DNA from: Candidatus Uabimicrobium amorphum
GTDB taxonomy: Bacteria > Planctomycetota > Uabimicrobiia > Uabimicrobiales > Uabimicrobiaceae
Direction of reading: 5' to 3'
Length of the DNA stretch: 64,000 nt
Assembly (NCBI RefSeq): GCF_009002475.1
Contig: NZ_AP019860.1
Coordinates: 2,294,001 to 2,358,000, forward strand
Position 1 is the stretch's first letter. Each line of letters starts with the position of its first letter. The notes below the pieces were generated by a model. That model worked only from the letters and a program-made list of their open reading frames with translations, was not told the DNA's origin and ran no database searches. Shown piece after piece: positions 1 through 10,100 of this stretch. A program made the translations under genes and the position numbers.

Positions 1-1
1 A

Positions 2-529
2 TGCAATGTCCACTCAGGGGAAACCATCTTACCCGGACAACTCATTGGTGTCATTCAGGTTGTCGAAACGGTGCGTGTCGCCACTTATGTCAGCGAAAAA
101 GACATCAATCATTTACGCATTGGATCAGAAGCGCGCGTCACCTCTTCGGGTGTCGCTGGTTATACTTACTCTGCGCGTGTGGAAGCTTTGGGCATTAAAG
201 CCGATACACGTACAGGAAACTTTCCTGTCAAATTGATGATCGAAAACAAGCAAGGACTACTGCGCCCCGGTATGACGGCCAAGGTAGTGTTACAAGGTTT
301 AGAAATACAAGACGCGATTGTCGTACCCGACAATATTCTCGTAGATCGCCAGCGTCGCAAGGTACTTTACATTGTAAAAAACAACGCGGCCGAAGAAATA
401 GAGCCGGTCATCGGTACTTCTCCTAATGATCAAGTGCTCATACTCCAAGGTCTCCATCCGGGAGACAAAGTGATTACAAGTAATCTACAACAAATTGTCA
501 ATGGTTCCCCTGTAAAGGAGATCCCATGA
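2..529 (+). CDS. RND efflux periplasmic adaptor (HlyD/MFP family), 5' truncated by window edge
   Basis: The open frame runs in from the left edge, so only the C-terminal part (about 175 residues) is seen. It holds the end of the lipoyl/beta-barrel region (VETVRVATYVSEKDINHLRIG, then GxxARVTSSGVAG) and the membrane-proximal domain (LLRPGMTAKVVL, then AIVVPDNILV). These are typical of membrane-fusion proteins that bridge an inner-membrane RND pump to an outer-membrane channel. The stop overlaps the start of the next gene by 4 bases (ATGA at 526-529), which supports translational coupling with the permease. The substrate cannot be told. The internal ATG at 71 is not the true start, because coding continues upstream. 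Confidence 0.9.
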   Translation, partial: CNVHSGETILPGQLIGVIQVVETVRVATYVSEKDINHLRIGSEARVTSSGVAGYTYSARVEALGIKADTRTGNFPVKLMIENKQGLLRPGMTAKVVLQGLEIQDAIVVPDNILVDRQRRKVLYIVKNNAAEEIEPVIGTSPNDQVLILQGLHPGDKVITSNLQQIVNGSPVKEIP

Positions 530-3500
530 AAAACCTCCTCGCTTTTTTTGCAAAGCGCCATCTCCTCGTCAATCTACTCATGGCAGTGGTCATTGTGTTT
601 GGTTTTCTCGCCACTACCAACATGAAACTCGAAGTTTTTCCCAAATTCGATTTGGGAATTGTCACCATCACTACTGCGCGCCCCGGGGCAGGACCAGAAG
701 ATGTCGAATTATCACTCACAGTGCCCATAGAAGAAGAAATTCTCAAGATCGACGGTTTGAAAAAAGTGGTATCCAACAGTATGGAAGGTATTTCGGTGAT
801 CACCGTACGTCTCGACCCAGATGTCAAAAACCAAAAACAACTCGTCAATGATATCCAAAAAGCAGTTGATCGCGCCGCAAGTCTTTTACCTAGTGATATC
901 CCCAACAAGCCTATTGTAGAAGAAATCTCCTCTCTAAAGGTTCCGGTGATAGAGCTGCATATATCGGGCAAAGTACCTGAACAACTTTTGCGCCTTACGG
1001 CCAAAAAATTAGCGGATAGTTTACGTGAGGTACCTGGTGTTTCGGGAGTAAAGAAGATAGGATTCCGCGATCGCGAGGTACGTATTCTTTTAGATCCTGG
1101 TCGCTTAGAACACCTTGGCATTACGTATGATGAAATTATCACCGCCGTCAACAAACGCAATGTTCGCGACGCTGGAGGGTCGGTAGAGTCCTTCGTCGCG
1201 GAAAAAAAAGTCCTTACCGTAGGACAGTTTTCGCAGCCAAAAGAAGTGGAAAACGTCATTATTCGCGCGGCCGAACCCGGTAACTACATCCGCGTTCGCG
1301 ATATAGCTCAAGTTGTTCTTGACTACGAAGATTGGAAGGTACAGTCGCGCATCAACAATGTAATGGGAATTGCACTTTCCGTACGTAAAAAAGCCAATGC
1401 CGATGCGGTGAAAACCACCGCTGCTGTGAAAAACTTCATCAAAAATGTGCAAAGTAGTTTTCCTCCTGGAGTCGAGGTTGTTGCAGTAAACGATGTATCG
1501 CGCTTTACCTTGATGATGATTGATGTTCTCATTGGAAACGCACTTATCGGTCTCATATTAGTGTTTGTCACTCTGGTGCTGTTTTTCCGCATACGTTTAG
1601 CTTTTTGGGTAAGTGTGGGGCTTTTAGTTTCCATTTGTTTCACCTTTGCCATGATGCCCATTTTAGGAATTGGTATCGATATGCTGTCACTTATGGCCCT
1701 TATTTTGATGATCGGAATGCTTGTAGATGATGCCATCGTCACCGGAGAGAGTATTTATCGCCACCGTGAAAAAGGCGAGTTACCCCTGGAGGCAAGTGTT
1801 AATGGTACACACAGCGTCGCAGCTCCTGTCATCGTCAGCACGTTGACGACGATTCTCGCTTTTACTCCTGTTTCTTTCTTGGGTGGTCTAGAAGGAAAAT
1901 TCATGTGGACATTACCGGTGATGGTCGCTTTAATACTTGGAGCTTCACTATTCGAATGCAAATTTATGCTTCCAGCACATTTAATGGGTGGTAAGGGAGA
2001 TTTCACCGCACGCAAATGGTTTGCCACATGTCAAAATTTCTACCATAGCTTCATCTTAAAATTAGTTCGCTGGCGCTGCCTTACCCTACTGGTAATTCTG
2101 TCTGTATTCATAGGAATTCTCTTTTTAGCAGGTTCGATAAAGTTTAATTTGTATCCCGAAGTAGACATCGATACTTTTTTTGCCAAAGTAGAGCTTCCGG
2201 AAGGCTCGTCATTTCACCATACGCAAGTCATGACCGCCAAACTGGAGAAAATGATACGCAAAATAACTCCACAACAAGATCTTCTAAGTATCACTTCGCA
2301 AATTGGACACCACAACACCAATGTTTATGGTATTACCGAAGGTTTTAATCCGGCATGGTCGCTTATTGCGATCTACATGAAACCCCAAGGGGAACGAAGC
2401 ACCAACTCCAATGACATCATCGCCCAACTACGCAACCATGTGCAGAATTTACCGGGATACAATAGCATTGCATTCGAACCACTGGAAGAAGCTCCTGTAC
2501 CAGGAGCTCCTGTGCAACTAGAAATTATAGGCAACGATCCTACCCGCTTTGAACTGGGCAAAATTTTGTATGATTTCCTACAACAACAATCAGGTGTTGT
2601 CAGCGTCAACAGCAGTTACAAATCAGGAAAAGATGTCATCGAACTGCTTTTTGATCACTCATTAATGGCCAGCCGCAACATAGCAGTAGCAGATGTTACC
2701 CGAGCTGTTAGAATCGCCTTTGATGGACTCATCATCAACGAATTGCAAACCATTGACGAAAAAATAAAGTATCGCTTACAATTCGATAATCAGCAACAGG
2801 GCAAGTTGGCAACATTGAAAAACTTAGTGATTATTAATCGTCTACAACAAAAAATACCGCTAAAGAGCTTTACTAATTTCCATTTGCGTACCGGTGAGGC
2901 CGCCATTCAGCACTACTTCGGACAACGCAACATCACAATTTCTGCTGACATAGATCGCTTTCAAATTAGTGTGGGCGAAATCAATGCTAAGGTAGCCAAA
3001 TTCTTAAAGCAACAAAAACTATTGCAGCGCTTTTCCAAACTACGCATATGGTATGGCGGTGAGATTGAACAACAACAAGAAGCGCTCGGTAATTATTTGG
3101 TGGCATTTTGTATCTGTAGTGTGGGTATCTTCTTTATATTGGCTTTACTATTCAACTCCATGTCACAACCGTTCTTGATACTCCTAGTCATCCCTTTTGG
3201 GATCGCGGGAGTTATCCTGACGTTTATACTCCATGGCCTTCCTCTTAGCCTTATTGCTCTCATTGGAGTTCTTGGTCTAATAGGGGTCCTAGTGAACGAT
3301 TCGCTGGTGATGATTGTCACTCTCAATAGAGAAGTATATCAAACAAAACTATACACAGATGAGTCTATTGCACAAGGTGCGAGTGAGAGATTACGCCCCA
3401 TTACCATAACCTCTTTGACAAGTGTTTCGGGTCTTCTTCCTGCGGCTTACGGTGTTGCAGGTTCTAATCCACTGATTACTCCAATGATACTTGCCATGGC

Positions 3501-3612
3501 ATGGGGAATTCTATTTGGTACCGTCGCTACTTTAATCGTGCTTCCATGTATTTATGCTGTAGATCGCGACATAAAACGTTTATTCGGTGTGATAAAATGT
3601 GAAGAGGTGTAG
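526..3612 (+). CDS. RND-family efflux permease (AcrB/HAE-like), system 1
   Basis: 1,028 residues, the usual RND permease length. There is an N-terminal membrane helix (LVNLLMAVVIVFGFLATTN), a large periplasmic porter loop, the first helix bundle at about 335-480, a second periplasmic loop, and a C-terminal bundle at about 850-1015. The proton-relay pair DD is present in GMLVDDAIV (Asp401-Asp402). The protein would use the proton gradient to expel substrates with the adaptor just upstream. No outer-membrane factor gene is seen at this locus, although one lies at 40.6 kb. Sequence alone does not separate drug from metal or lipid export; the absence of metal-type motifs and the HAE-like look are only suggestive. 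Confidence 0.95.
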   Translation: MKNLLAFFAKRHLLVNLLMAVVIVFGFLATTNMKLEVFPKFDLGIVTITTARPGAGPEDVELSLTVPIEEEILKIDGLKKVVSNSMEGISVITVRLDPDVKNQKQLVNDIQKAVDRAASLLPSDIPNKPIVEEISSLKVPVIELHISGKVPEQLLRLTAKKLADSLREVPGVSGVKKIGFRDREVRILLDPGRLEHLGITYDEIITAVNKRNVRDAGGSVESFVAEKKVLTVGQFSQPKEVENVIIRAAEPGNYIRVRDIAQVVLDYEDWKVQSRINNVMGIALSVRKKANADAVKTTAAVKNFIKNVQSSFPPGVEVVAVNDVSRFTLMMIDVLIGNALIGLILVFVTLVLFFRIRLAFWVSVGLLVSICFTFAMMPILGIGIDMLSLMALILMIGMLVDDAIVTGESIYRHREKGELPLEASVNGTHSVAAPVIVSTLTTILAFTPVSFLGGLEGKFMWTLPVMVALILGASLFECKFMLPAHLMGGKGDFTARKWFATCQNFYHSFILKLVRWRCLTLLVILSVFIGILFLAGSIKFNLYPEVDIDTFFAKVELPEGSSFHHTQVMTAKLEKMIRKITPQQDLLSITSQIGHHNTNVYGITEGFNPAWSLIAIYMKPQGERSTNSNDIIAQLRNHVQNLPGYNSIAFEPLEEAPVPGAPVQLEIIGNDPTRFELGKILYDFLQQQSGVVSVNSSYKSGKDVIELLFDHSLMASRNIAVADVTRAVRIAFDGLIINELQTIDEKIKYRLQFDNQQQGKLATLKNLVIINRLQQKIPLKSFTNFHLRTGEAAIQHYFGQRNITISADIDRFQISVGEINAKVAKFLKQQKLLQRFSKLRIWYGGEIEQQQEALGNYLVAFCICSVGIFFILALLFNSMSQPFLILLVIPFGIAGVILTFILHGLPLSLIALIGVLGLIGVLVNDSLVMIVTLNREVYQTKLYTDESIAQGASERLRPITITSLTSVSGLLPAAYGVAGSNPLITPMILAMAWGILFGTVATLIVLPCIYAVDRDIKRLFGVIKCEEV

Positions 3613-3622
3613 CTTTATTTCT

Positions 3623-3648
3623 TAGAGCCTGGTGAAAACCAGGCTCTA
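3623..3648. terminator. Bidirectional hairpin between convergent genes
   Basis: A perfect 10-bp stem (TAGAGCCTGG / CCAGGCTCTA) with a 6-base loop lies 10 bases after the RND permease stop and 6 bases from the end of the convergent Nudix gene. T-rich bases follow on the plus side. It probably terminates both transcripts. Confidence 0.7.
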
Positions 3649-3654
3649 GTATTC

Positions 3655-4323
3655 TTAATTCGCGGATATCATTTCCAAAAATGCACGGTGCGATGCGAAC
3701 ATTTTTTGTTGTAGCGCCTCCTTAAGTGAGAAAAATCCCCCCTCAATCACTTCGGAATGCTGTACTGTAATTTGTGGATCAAAGTTTTCAACATGAACAT
3801 GATACACAGAAGTCTCAATCCACGCATTGTCAGTGTTACGCGGATCATCCACGTAACCTTCGTACACTTTTTTCGCCGCGGATAAATCTAACTCAATACT
3901 TGTTTCTTCTTTTAGTTCGCGCTGTGCTGTTTGCAAACTTGTTTCTCCAGTATCGATCATCCCTCCAGGAACAGCGAACTCCAAAGTGTCTTTTCTTTTG
4001 ACCAAAAGAACTTCCAAATCTCCGCTACCTCTTGTAATGATCACATCTGCGCTAAAATTGGCTCCCCATTTTGCTAAAATTCCTCTACCGGTCATTCCTG
4101 TGCGTCCTACGGGATTTTGTGGATAGCCATCCACCACATTAATATCTCCGGTATGACTTTTAAATGTCATTTTCTTAACAGCTTCGGCATCTTCAGGGTC
4201 AGCGTAACTACGCGTATCATTGTCTTTGTGATTAAAATATACAGGTGCATAAGGATCTTCAATAGATGCTCTCTTCGGATAATCTGGATAATCTTCCAGG
4301 CATTTTTTATTGTGGACCTTCAT
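3655..4323 (-). CDS. NUDT9-like Nudix hydrolase, probable ADP-ribose pyrophosphatase
   Basis: 222 residues. The Nudix box is complete (Gly121, Glu127, RELKEE at 135-140, pattern Gx5Ex7REUxEE). The upstream block NPVGRTGMTGRGILAKWGAN (70-89) with the DYP...RAS...PYAPVYF N-terminus closely resembles the animal mitochondrial ADP-ribose pyrophosphatase NUDT9, also the C-terminal NUDT9-H domain of TRPM2 channels. The expected reaction is ADP-ribose to AMP plus ribose 5-phosphate. No signal peptide, so cytosolic. It starts 2 bases after the stop of the acyltransferase gene and is probably cotranscribed with it. The family call is firm; the substrate is inferred from similarity to NUDT9. Confidence 0.88.
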   Translation of the reverse strand: MKVHNKKCLEDYPDYPKRASIEDPYAPVYFNHKDNDTRSYADPEDAEAVKKMTFKSHTGDINVVDGYPQNPVGRTGMTGRGILAKWGANFSADVIITRGSGDLEVLLVKRKDTLEFAVPGGMIDTGETSLQTAQRELKEETSIELDLSAAKKVYEGYVDDPRNTDNAWIETSVYHVHVENFDPQITVQHSEVIEGGFFSLKEALQQKMFASHRAFLEMISAN

Positions 4324-4325
4324 AA

Positions 4326-5222
4326 CTATTCCTTTTCTGTGTTTTCTGTTGATTTTTCATCTGTCGTCGATTTTTGTTCCTCTTGAGGCTTTTCTTCATT
4401 AACTGCGGCTTTTTCTCCCTCTTGAGGCTTTGCTTTGCGTATGCATACTGCCGGAACTCCACCCCAAACTTCACCATCAGGGATTTCCGTATTGGGCATC
4501 ACAAAAGAATTTGCCAATATTTTTGCCTTCTTACCAATAGTAACACCACCCATAATGGTGGACTTCAAACCGACAACCGCTCCTTTACCGATACGCACAG
4601 GACTAATGACTAGATACCCCGCTTGCCCATAGTGTGCAATAATCGTCGCCGAACCACCAATGGTAACTTTGTCTTCTAGTGTCAGAAGAGAAGGGTCAGA
4701 GATATTTACGGTATTGAGTTGTGTTCCTCGGCCAATTTTCATCCCCATCAGTTTGTAAAACATCATGCTAAAAGGTGTCGGGGTAATCATAAATAAAAAG
4801 GTATAACGCGCAATATAGGTAAATCCGTTATGAACGTACCAAGGAACAGCTTCCAAAGAGTAGTAAATCCCGCGCCACGGTTTTAATTTTAGACGAAAAA
4901 CAAAATTTGCTGTTGGCAAAACGACCAAAATTAAAGTAAAGCCGTAGATAAAATAGCCCGCGGCAAGAGAAATGGCGAATGCGGTGTAGTGGTATAGGTG
5001 AAACCATGTGTATGTCCATTTGTGTATAAATGAAACAAAATAAATACTCGGTACTAATGCCAATCCAATGAGAACAGATGCTAGAACATACAATAGCAAC
5101 AAAACAGAACAATGCACGATGCTGCGAAATTTACGTAATCCTGTTTCAACAAGCCCAGCAAATCCACCTCGCGTAGATTTTTTTGCATCAACGTCAACTC
5201 TTTGAGACTTTTTTTCTTCCAT
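4326..5222 (-). CDS. Membrane-associated hexapeptide-repeat (LbetaH) acyltransferase
   Basis: 298 residues from ATG 5222; an in-frame GTG at 5237 would add five residues, and neither start has a strong Shine-Dalgarno. Residues about 30-120 hold two or three hydrophobic segments. The C-terminal half carries hexapeptide-repeat left-handed beta-helix sequence (IGRGTQL, LEDKVTIGGSATI, IGKGAVVGLKSTIMGGVTIG, GVPAVCIRK), as in O-acetyltransferases and in the C-terminal membrane domain of Pls/PosA-type proteins. The last 30 residues are a Glu/Lys-rich low-complexity tail with repeated EEKPQEE-like units. The SGNH hydrolase gene lies just upstream on the same strand, which suggests acyl modification of an envelope molecule. 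The acceptor is unknown. Confidence 0.78.
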   Translation of the reverse strand: MEEKKSQRVDVDAKKSTRGGFAGLVETGLRKFRSIVHCSVLLLLYVLASVLIGLALVPSIYFVSFIHKWTYTWFHLYHYTAFAISLAAGYFIYGFTLILVVLPTANFVFRLKLKPWRGIYYSLEAVPWYVHNGFTYIARYTFLFMITPTPFSMMFYKLMGMKIGRGTQLNTVNISDPSLLTLEDKVTIGGSATIIAHYGQAGYLVISPVRIGKGAVVGLKSTIMGGVTIGKKAKILANSFVMPNTEIPDGEVWGGVPAVCIRKAKPQEGEKAAVNEEKPQEEQKSTTDEKSTENTEKE

Positions 5223-5297
5223 AACGGTAACTTTCACTATAAAAAAGTTTTGGTAATTCTACTGAATATTTTGCGAAATAGCAAGTGTAACAACAAG

Positions 5298-6356
5298 TCA
5301 CTTTTTTTGTTCGATGTACTCGATTAAATGCTTTGCGATAATTTTTGATTTTTGCTCGATACCTTCAGGAGTTAGATGACAAATATCGACAAAGTAGTTG
5401 GTGCTACCTCTTAAATTCTTTGCCACAGGTATGAACAATATATTGTTTTTATTACAAAACTTTTCCAACTGTTCATTGTAATTTTCCACCACGCGACAAT
5501 AATCGTGAATCGATAGGTACTTTGCACGCCAAAATGCGTTTAGATTGTAATTTAAATAAGCGATCTCCTCCGTAGAAGACTTTTGTAAATCGGGGTAAGC
5601 CAAACTACAAAAAACCATTTTTACGTTGTGGGCTTTTGCTTGTTGCCAAATTTTTTTTAAATTTGTAATCATCACCTTATCAATATCTTCATCAATTTTT
5701 TTCTGGCTAGGCATGAGCGACGGTTGAAAAATCATCTTTAGTACAAGAGAACCATGCAACCATTTCGCCAATGAAGAGTAATCTTTTTCCCAGTTGCGTA
5801 CTAAAACACGGCAAATATCATTTACCCCGTTGTATTCCATTAAAATATCAGGCTTTAGAGAAAGATACACCGGTAATTTTTGGTACTCTCCCGACGACAA
5901 CAGCCCTGATATACCGCAATTGATTACATCCACACGATGCTTTTGTAGTCGCTTTTCTACCAAGTTGGGATATGTTGTTGCATTGGTCTGTCCTTCAACG
6001 GTGGTTGATCCTCCCACACACACAATACGTAGTTCATTTGCTTTCTTTTCACGAACATCGTCATCACGAAACCCCTGAGCATTGGTGCGAATTTGAAAAT
6101 TTATACCATCTTTTTCAAAAAAAAGAACCATGTTTTTTTTGTATTCCCACCATTTTTTTGCCCACAAGTTATTGTGGTATGCTTCGGTAAAAAAGGCATT
6201 TTTTCTTTTTGTTTCCTGCAAAACTTTACTATTCTCTAACCATTCATCGTGCTGGTAATGCAAATAAAATTCGGCGGAAAAAAACGCAACCCCTATCCAC
6301 AGCAACACTAAGAATATTCGAAAAACAACACGTATTTTTTTATTCCTAGCACTCAT
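5298..6356 (-). CDS. Membrane-anchored SGNH/GDSL-family hydrolase
   Basis: 352 residues with an N-terminal membrane anchor (about 8-30) and a probable periplasmic domain. SGNH blocks are visible: catalytic Ser117 in VGGSTTVEG, oxyanion Gly147-148 region (INCGISG), Asn179 in YNGVND, and the Asp324-xx-His327 pair in DICHLTPEG. The family comprises esterases and acetyl-transfer partners acting on polysaccharide, peptidoglycan or lipid acyl groups. The gene is followed after 75 bases by the hexapeptide acyltransferase, so the pair may add and remove acyl groups on a surface polymer (inference). A 148-bp divergent region separates it from coaD. Confidence 0.85.
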   Translation of the reverse strand: MSARNKKIRVVFRIFLVLLWIGVAFFSAEFYLHYQHDEWLENSKVLQETKRKNAFFTEAYHNNLWAKKWWEYKKNMVLFFEKDGINFQIRTNAQGFRDDDVREKKANELRIVCVGGSTTVEGQTNATTYPNLVEKRLQKHRVDVINCGISGLLSSGEYQKLPVYLSLKPDILMEYNGVNDICRVLVRNWEKDYSSLAKWLHGSLVLKMIFQPSLMPSQKKIDEDIDKVMITNLKKIWQQAKAHNVKMVFCSLAYPDLQKSSTEEIAYLNYNLNAFWRAKYLSIHDYCRVVENYNEQLEKFCNKNNILFIPVAKNLRGSTNYFVDICHLTPEGIEQKSKIIAKHLIEYIEQKK

Positions 6357-6442
6357 TCTTTCCCCAGTCTTTTGTAGAACTTATAAAATCACTTGAGAGT
6401 TAATTACCCGATATTATACAATGGCATACTAAATCAACAGCG

Positions 6443-6458
6443 TACTAGTATACTAGTA
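6443..6458. promoter_or_regulatory. Perfect 16-bp palindrome upstream of coaD, possible operator
   Basis: TACTAGTATACTAGTA reads the same on both strands and is also two direct copies of TACTAGTA. It sits in the divergent region between the SGNH hydrolase gene and coaD, 46 bases before the coaD start and close to a possible -10 (TATAAA, 6470-6475). Dyad symmetry suggests a dimeric repressor site, but this is not tested; simple repeat chance is the alternative. Confidence 0.35.
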
Positions 6459-6504
6459 AATGATAACATTATAAATTCCATTTATTGAAATACAAGGGGG
6501 AGTT

Positions 6505-7014
6505 ATGGAACGCGTAGGTTTATATGCAGGAAGCTTTAATCCACCGACAAAGGGACACTTAGATATTATTAGCCGCGCTTGCAATGTCTGTGATCGCCTA
6601 ATCGTTGGCGTTGGTATCAATATGCGTAAAAAAGCGGTTATCAAACCCGACGAACGCGTACAATTATTGGAAAAGGCCACGGCACAGTTTACCAATGTCA
6701 CCGTTGCCACATATGAAGGACTCACCGTTGATTACGCCAACAATATCGGAGTGAATGTACTCATTCGCGGTCTACGTAACCCTACAGATTTTCACATGGA
6801 ATTTCACATGGCGGTCACCAATAAGACCCTATCACCTAATTTAGAAACTCTATTTCTAATGAGTACTCCCAACTTTGCTTTTGTCAATAGTTACCTAGTA
6901 CGCGAAGTAGCCGCCTCAGGGGGAGATATTGACGCTTTTTTACCAGAAGAAATTATTGAAGATGTCAAACAAATCTTCGCAAAAAGAATGGAGCTACTAA
7001 AGGAACTATTTTAG
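6505..7014 (+). CDS. coaD: Phosphopantetheine adenylyltransferase (CoaD)
   Basis: 169 residues, the normal CoaD length. It converts 4'-phosphopantetheine plus ATP to dephospho-CoA plus pyrophosphate, the penultimate CoA step, in the cytosol. The nucleotidyltransferase signature GSFNPPTKGH (10-19) and the conserved LIRGLRN and YLVREVA segments are present. The start is set by a strong purine-rich Shine-Dalgarno (AAGGGGGAG) just before ATG 6505. It is monocistronic and convergent with the kinase gene downstream. Replacement of the usual FDP by FNP is a small deviation; family identity is not in doubt. Confidence 0.95.
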   Translation: MERVGLYAGSFNPPTKGHLDIISRACNVCDRLIVGVGINMRKKAVIKPDERVQLLEKATAQFTNVTVATYEGLTVDYANNIGVNVLIRGLRNPTDFHMEFHMAVTNKTLSPNLETLFLMSTPNFAFVNSYLVREVAASGGDIDAFLPEEIIEDVKQIFAKRMELLKELF

Positions 7015-7030
7015 TCCACAACCAACTCCA

Positions 7031-7165
7031 TAACCGTCACCGTAGCCGTAATCGTCACCGTAGCCCGTAGCCGTAGCCGTAATCGTCACCGTAATCGTAG
7101 TCGTAATCGTCACCGTGACCCTGACCGTGACCCTGACCGAAAACAAAAGGCTACGGTAACGGTCA
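7031..7165. repeat. Degenerate hexamer tandem repeat (GTAACC/GTAGCC/GTCACC/GTGACC type)
   Basis: About 18 imperfect copies of a 6-base unit, with core CCGTNN, fill the space between the convergent coaD and kinase genes. The end of the array (7149-7165, GGCTACGGTAACGGTCA) is the near reverse complement of its beginning (7031-7047; 15 of 17 match), so the whole array can fold back. The same unit recurs at 49919-49983, also between convergent genes. Confidence 0.85.
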
Positions 7166-7169
7166 AATT

Positions 7170-10100
7170 CTAATAAAATGATGTATCTCGTCCATAAGGA
7201 AAATTGTATAACACCACACCACGTTGAATACTAGGTATCGCCAAATATTTCCAATCGCAATCCAAAGAAGCCGATGTCCCCAAAAAATAACCCGTCCATA
7301 CCGGTTTGCGCGTCCCACTCTCCAGATGTTCAATAAACATTTGATTGCGACCAAAAACACACATATACTTCCCATCAGGTGATAAACTAACGCGAACAAT
7401 ATCAAAAGGACTACGTATATACTTCACTAACTCCCAACGCTCTTCCACACGATCAAAAATTGCCACTTCCTTGGCATCACTGATCGAAAATCGCTTGCTA
7501 TTTTTACTCCATGCACAAAAATGTCCGCGAAAATTCATGGGCACGACTGTTCCCTCATAATTTTTGTCGAGAATCTTTTCGTGGTCAAAAATATGCACGA
7601 CGTTTTCGCGAATAAGCGCAATCCACTTACGATCATGACTTATTTCAAGAGCACGCAGCACCCTATTGTAATATGGTTTTTGTAATATATATTTTTCCGC
7701 AACCATATCATACGCAAAAAGCTGCTTGTCAGAATTGAATAACAGAACGTTTTCGTTCCAAAAAATCAAACCGTGACTTCTTCGTGGCAGTGACAACGAC
7801 GTAATCTCTCCCGTTTCCAGGTTTTGCCATTCCACATGATTCTTGTTAAAACTATACGCAACCGTTTTTTCCTGTGGAGAGAACGTAATCTTTAATAATT
7901 CTTGATACATCACCGACGCCGCAATGTGGGAAAAAGTAGACTTTTGCAAATCCCACATCAATAAATGCGTCAGAATGGGCATGGCCACATATCTTTTCGA
8001 AGGACTAAAAGCAATTCCTCCCGAAGAAAAAGAATTGGCATGCGTAATAAATTTTTGTAGTTCGTCAAATTGTTGTGCTATTTTTTTACTGACAAACAGT
8101 TGTTTTTGCAAATTAGGCTCTATTTTCCAGCAATAGTAATAGAGCTTTTCCTTCACACAAACCATTTGCAAATGCCGATTGTTGCGATCAAAACGAATTT
8201 CATAGATAGGACTGTCCACGGTAAAGGAGAGTATTTTACCACGTGTCATCATGTCCCATAGTACCACCTCTCGCCCCTCTGCCACCGTCGCAAAAAAACG
8301 TCGATCTTGGCTAAAAACAACATGATTGATGTGTTTATTGGGGTGTGCCGCAAACAATATATCTTGCTGTTTGGCTTTGCTGGCAGCATTCCACACCAAA
8401 ATATTACCCGCTTTATCGTAGACAAATACGCGTTTATTTGGTGTGAATGCCGCGCCAGCCACTGGATTTCCAGCATACCAAAGCGAGTTGACTTTCTTGT
8501 CGTTGAGGTTCATCACTTGTATTCCTATGTGCAGGCGGCACAGAGCGCGGGAACTGTCATGACTAAAAGTAATGTTCGCCAGGCTCTCACGGCGTACCTC
8601 ATCAAACAGAAATTGTTTGTCTTGTTGTAAATCGACAATCATATTTTCGAACGAAGTTCGCGACCGAATCACACTAACTCCCATAAAGCGACCATTCGGA
8701 GAGAAAGTCAAAAATTTTATTCTGCCACCAAAAGAAAATTTTTTCTCTACTTTTTTGCGCGCAAGATTATATATCCGCACTTCGTTTCTAACAGCATACG
8801 CAACATTTTGCCCGTCGTTGGTGATGCTAAAGATAGATGAGCCTATAGGTACGATCTGTTGCGGAGACGAAAAGTTTTCCTCATCGCGAATAAGAACAGA
8901 GGTGTTCCACACAAAAAGCTGTTTCTTTCGGTACAACAAAAAATATTGTCCATTGCTACTAAAATCAAAGTCCTTTGCCTCGAACGGAATTTTTTTTGCT
9001 AGCCGCGGCAGGATAGGTGTTGTCGTATAATTTAGAGCCATAGCTATGTCGTTGAGGTGCTTACTTTGTCCAGGTGATGCCCCAAAAATATTCTTTGCGG
9101 CCAGTAAATCTTTCTGCGCTTTTGTATAAAAGCGCGTTGCAATATGGTACTCCGACATTTTCATATGCGCCAACGCCAATTTTTGCTGCGATTTCACCAA
9201 TGCACGTTTTTTCTCTTGCAATGCTTTTTTGGTCGCTTGTTCGGCAGTTTGTAGTTGGTTGTTGCTATCCTCCAGCTCTCGTGCATGCGAAGCAAGGAGG
9301 TAAATCGTCATGATAATGGAAATAAACATCAGCAAACACAAACCTGCGGCAACAGGATTGCGCTCGCACCACTTCCGCGTTTTCGAAACAATACCTGGAG
9401 AATGTGTGAGCACGGGTTTGTTGTTTAAAAAGCGTTCAATTTCGTCGCGTAGTGGTCGCACCGTCTGGAATCTTTTCTCCGGAGATTTCTCCAAACACTT
9501 AAGACAAACGGCTTCCAAATCTTTATTGGTTTTCGGATGTAGCTTTGATGGTGGCGTAGGGTCTTTGCGTGCCATTTGAAAAAATATTTGCACAGGTGTT
9601 TTGCCGACAAACGGTTTACTTCCGGTAAGGGCTTCGTAAATCATCACTCCCACGGCGTAAATATCACTGCGTTGGTCCGCCTTACCACCGTTGAGAAGTT
9701 CGATCGCCATATACGCCGGAGTCCCCACAATCTCATCGGTTTTCGACAAAGTTTTCTCGGCGTCCAAACGCCGGGCAATACCAAAATCCATCACCTTGGC
9801 ATGCCCCTCTGTGGTGATCATAATATTTTCTGGCTTTAAATCGCGGTGAATGACTTGCCGTTCATGAGCGTACTCCAATGCGGCACAAACTTCTAATATT
9901 ATTTGCATAAATCTTTGGATGTCGAAGTCATCCGCCAACAGATATTTTTGTAACGTTTGCCCAGCGACATATTCCATGGCAAACATGTGTATCGGAGTGG
10001 TAATAATTTCGTGAATGGTGACAATATTGCGGTGTTTTAAGTGACCAATGGACCGCGCCTCTTCAATAAAACGTTCCACACTGCGACTGTTGGTAAGTTG

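Noticed and set aside
7031..7165. CRISPR array
   Set aside because: The unit is six bases with no unique spacers, and no cas genes are present.
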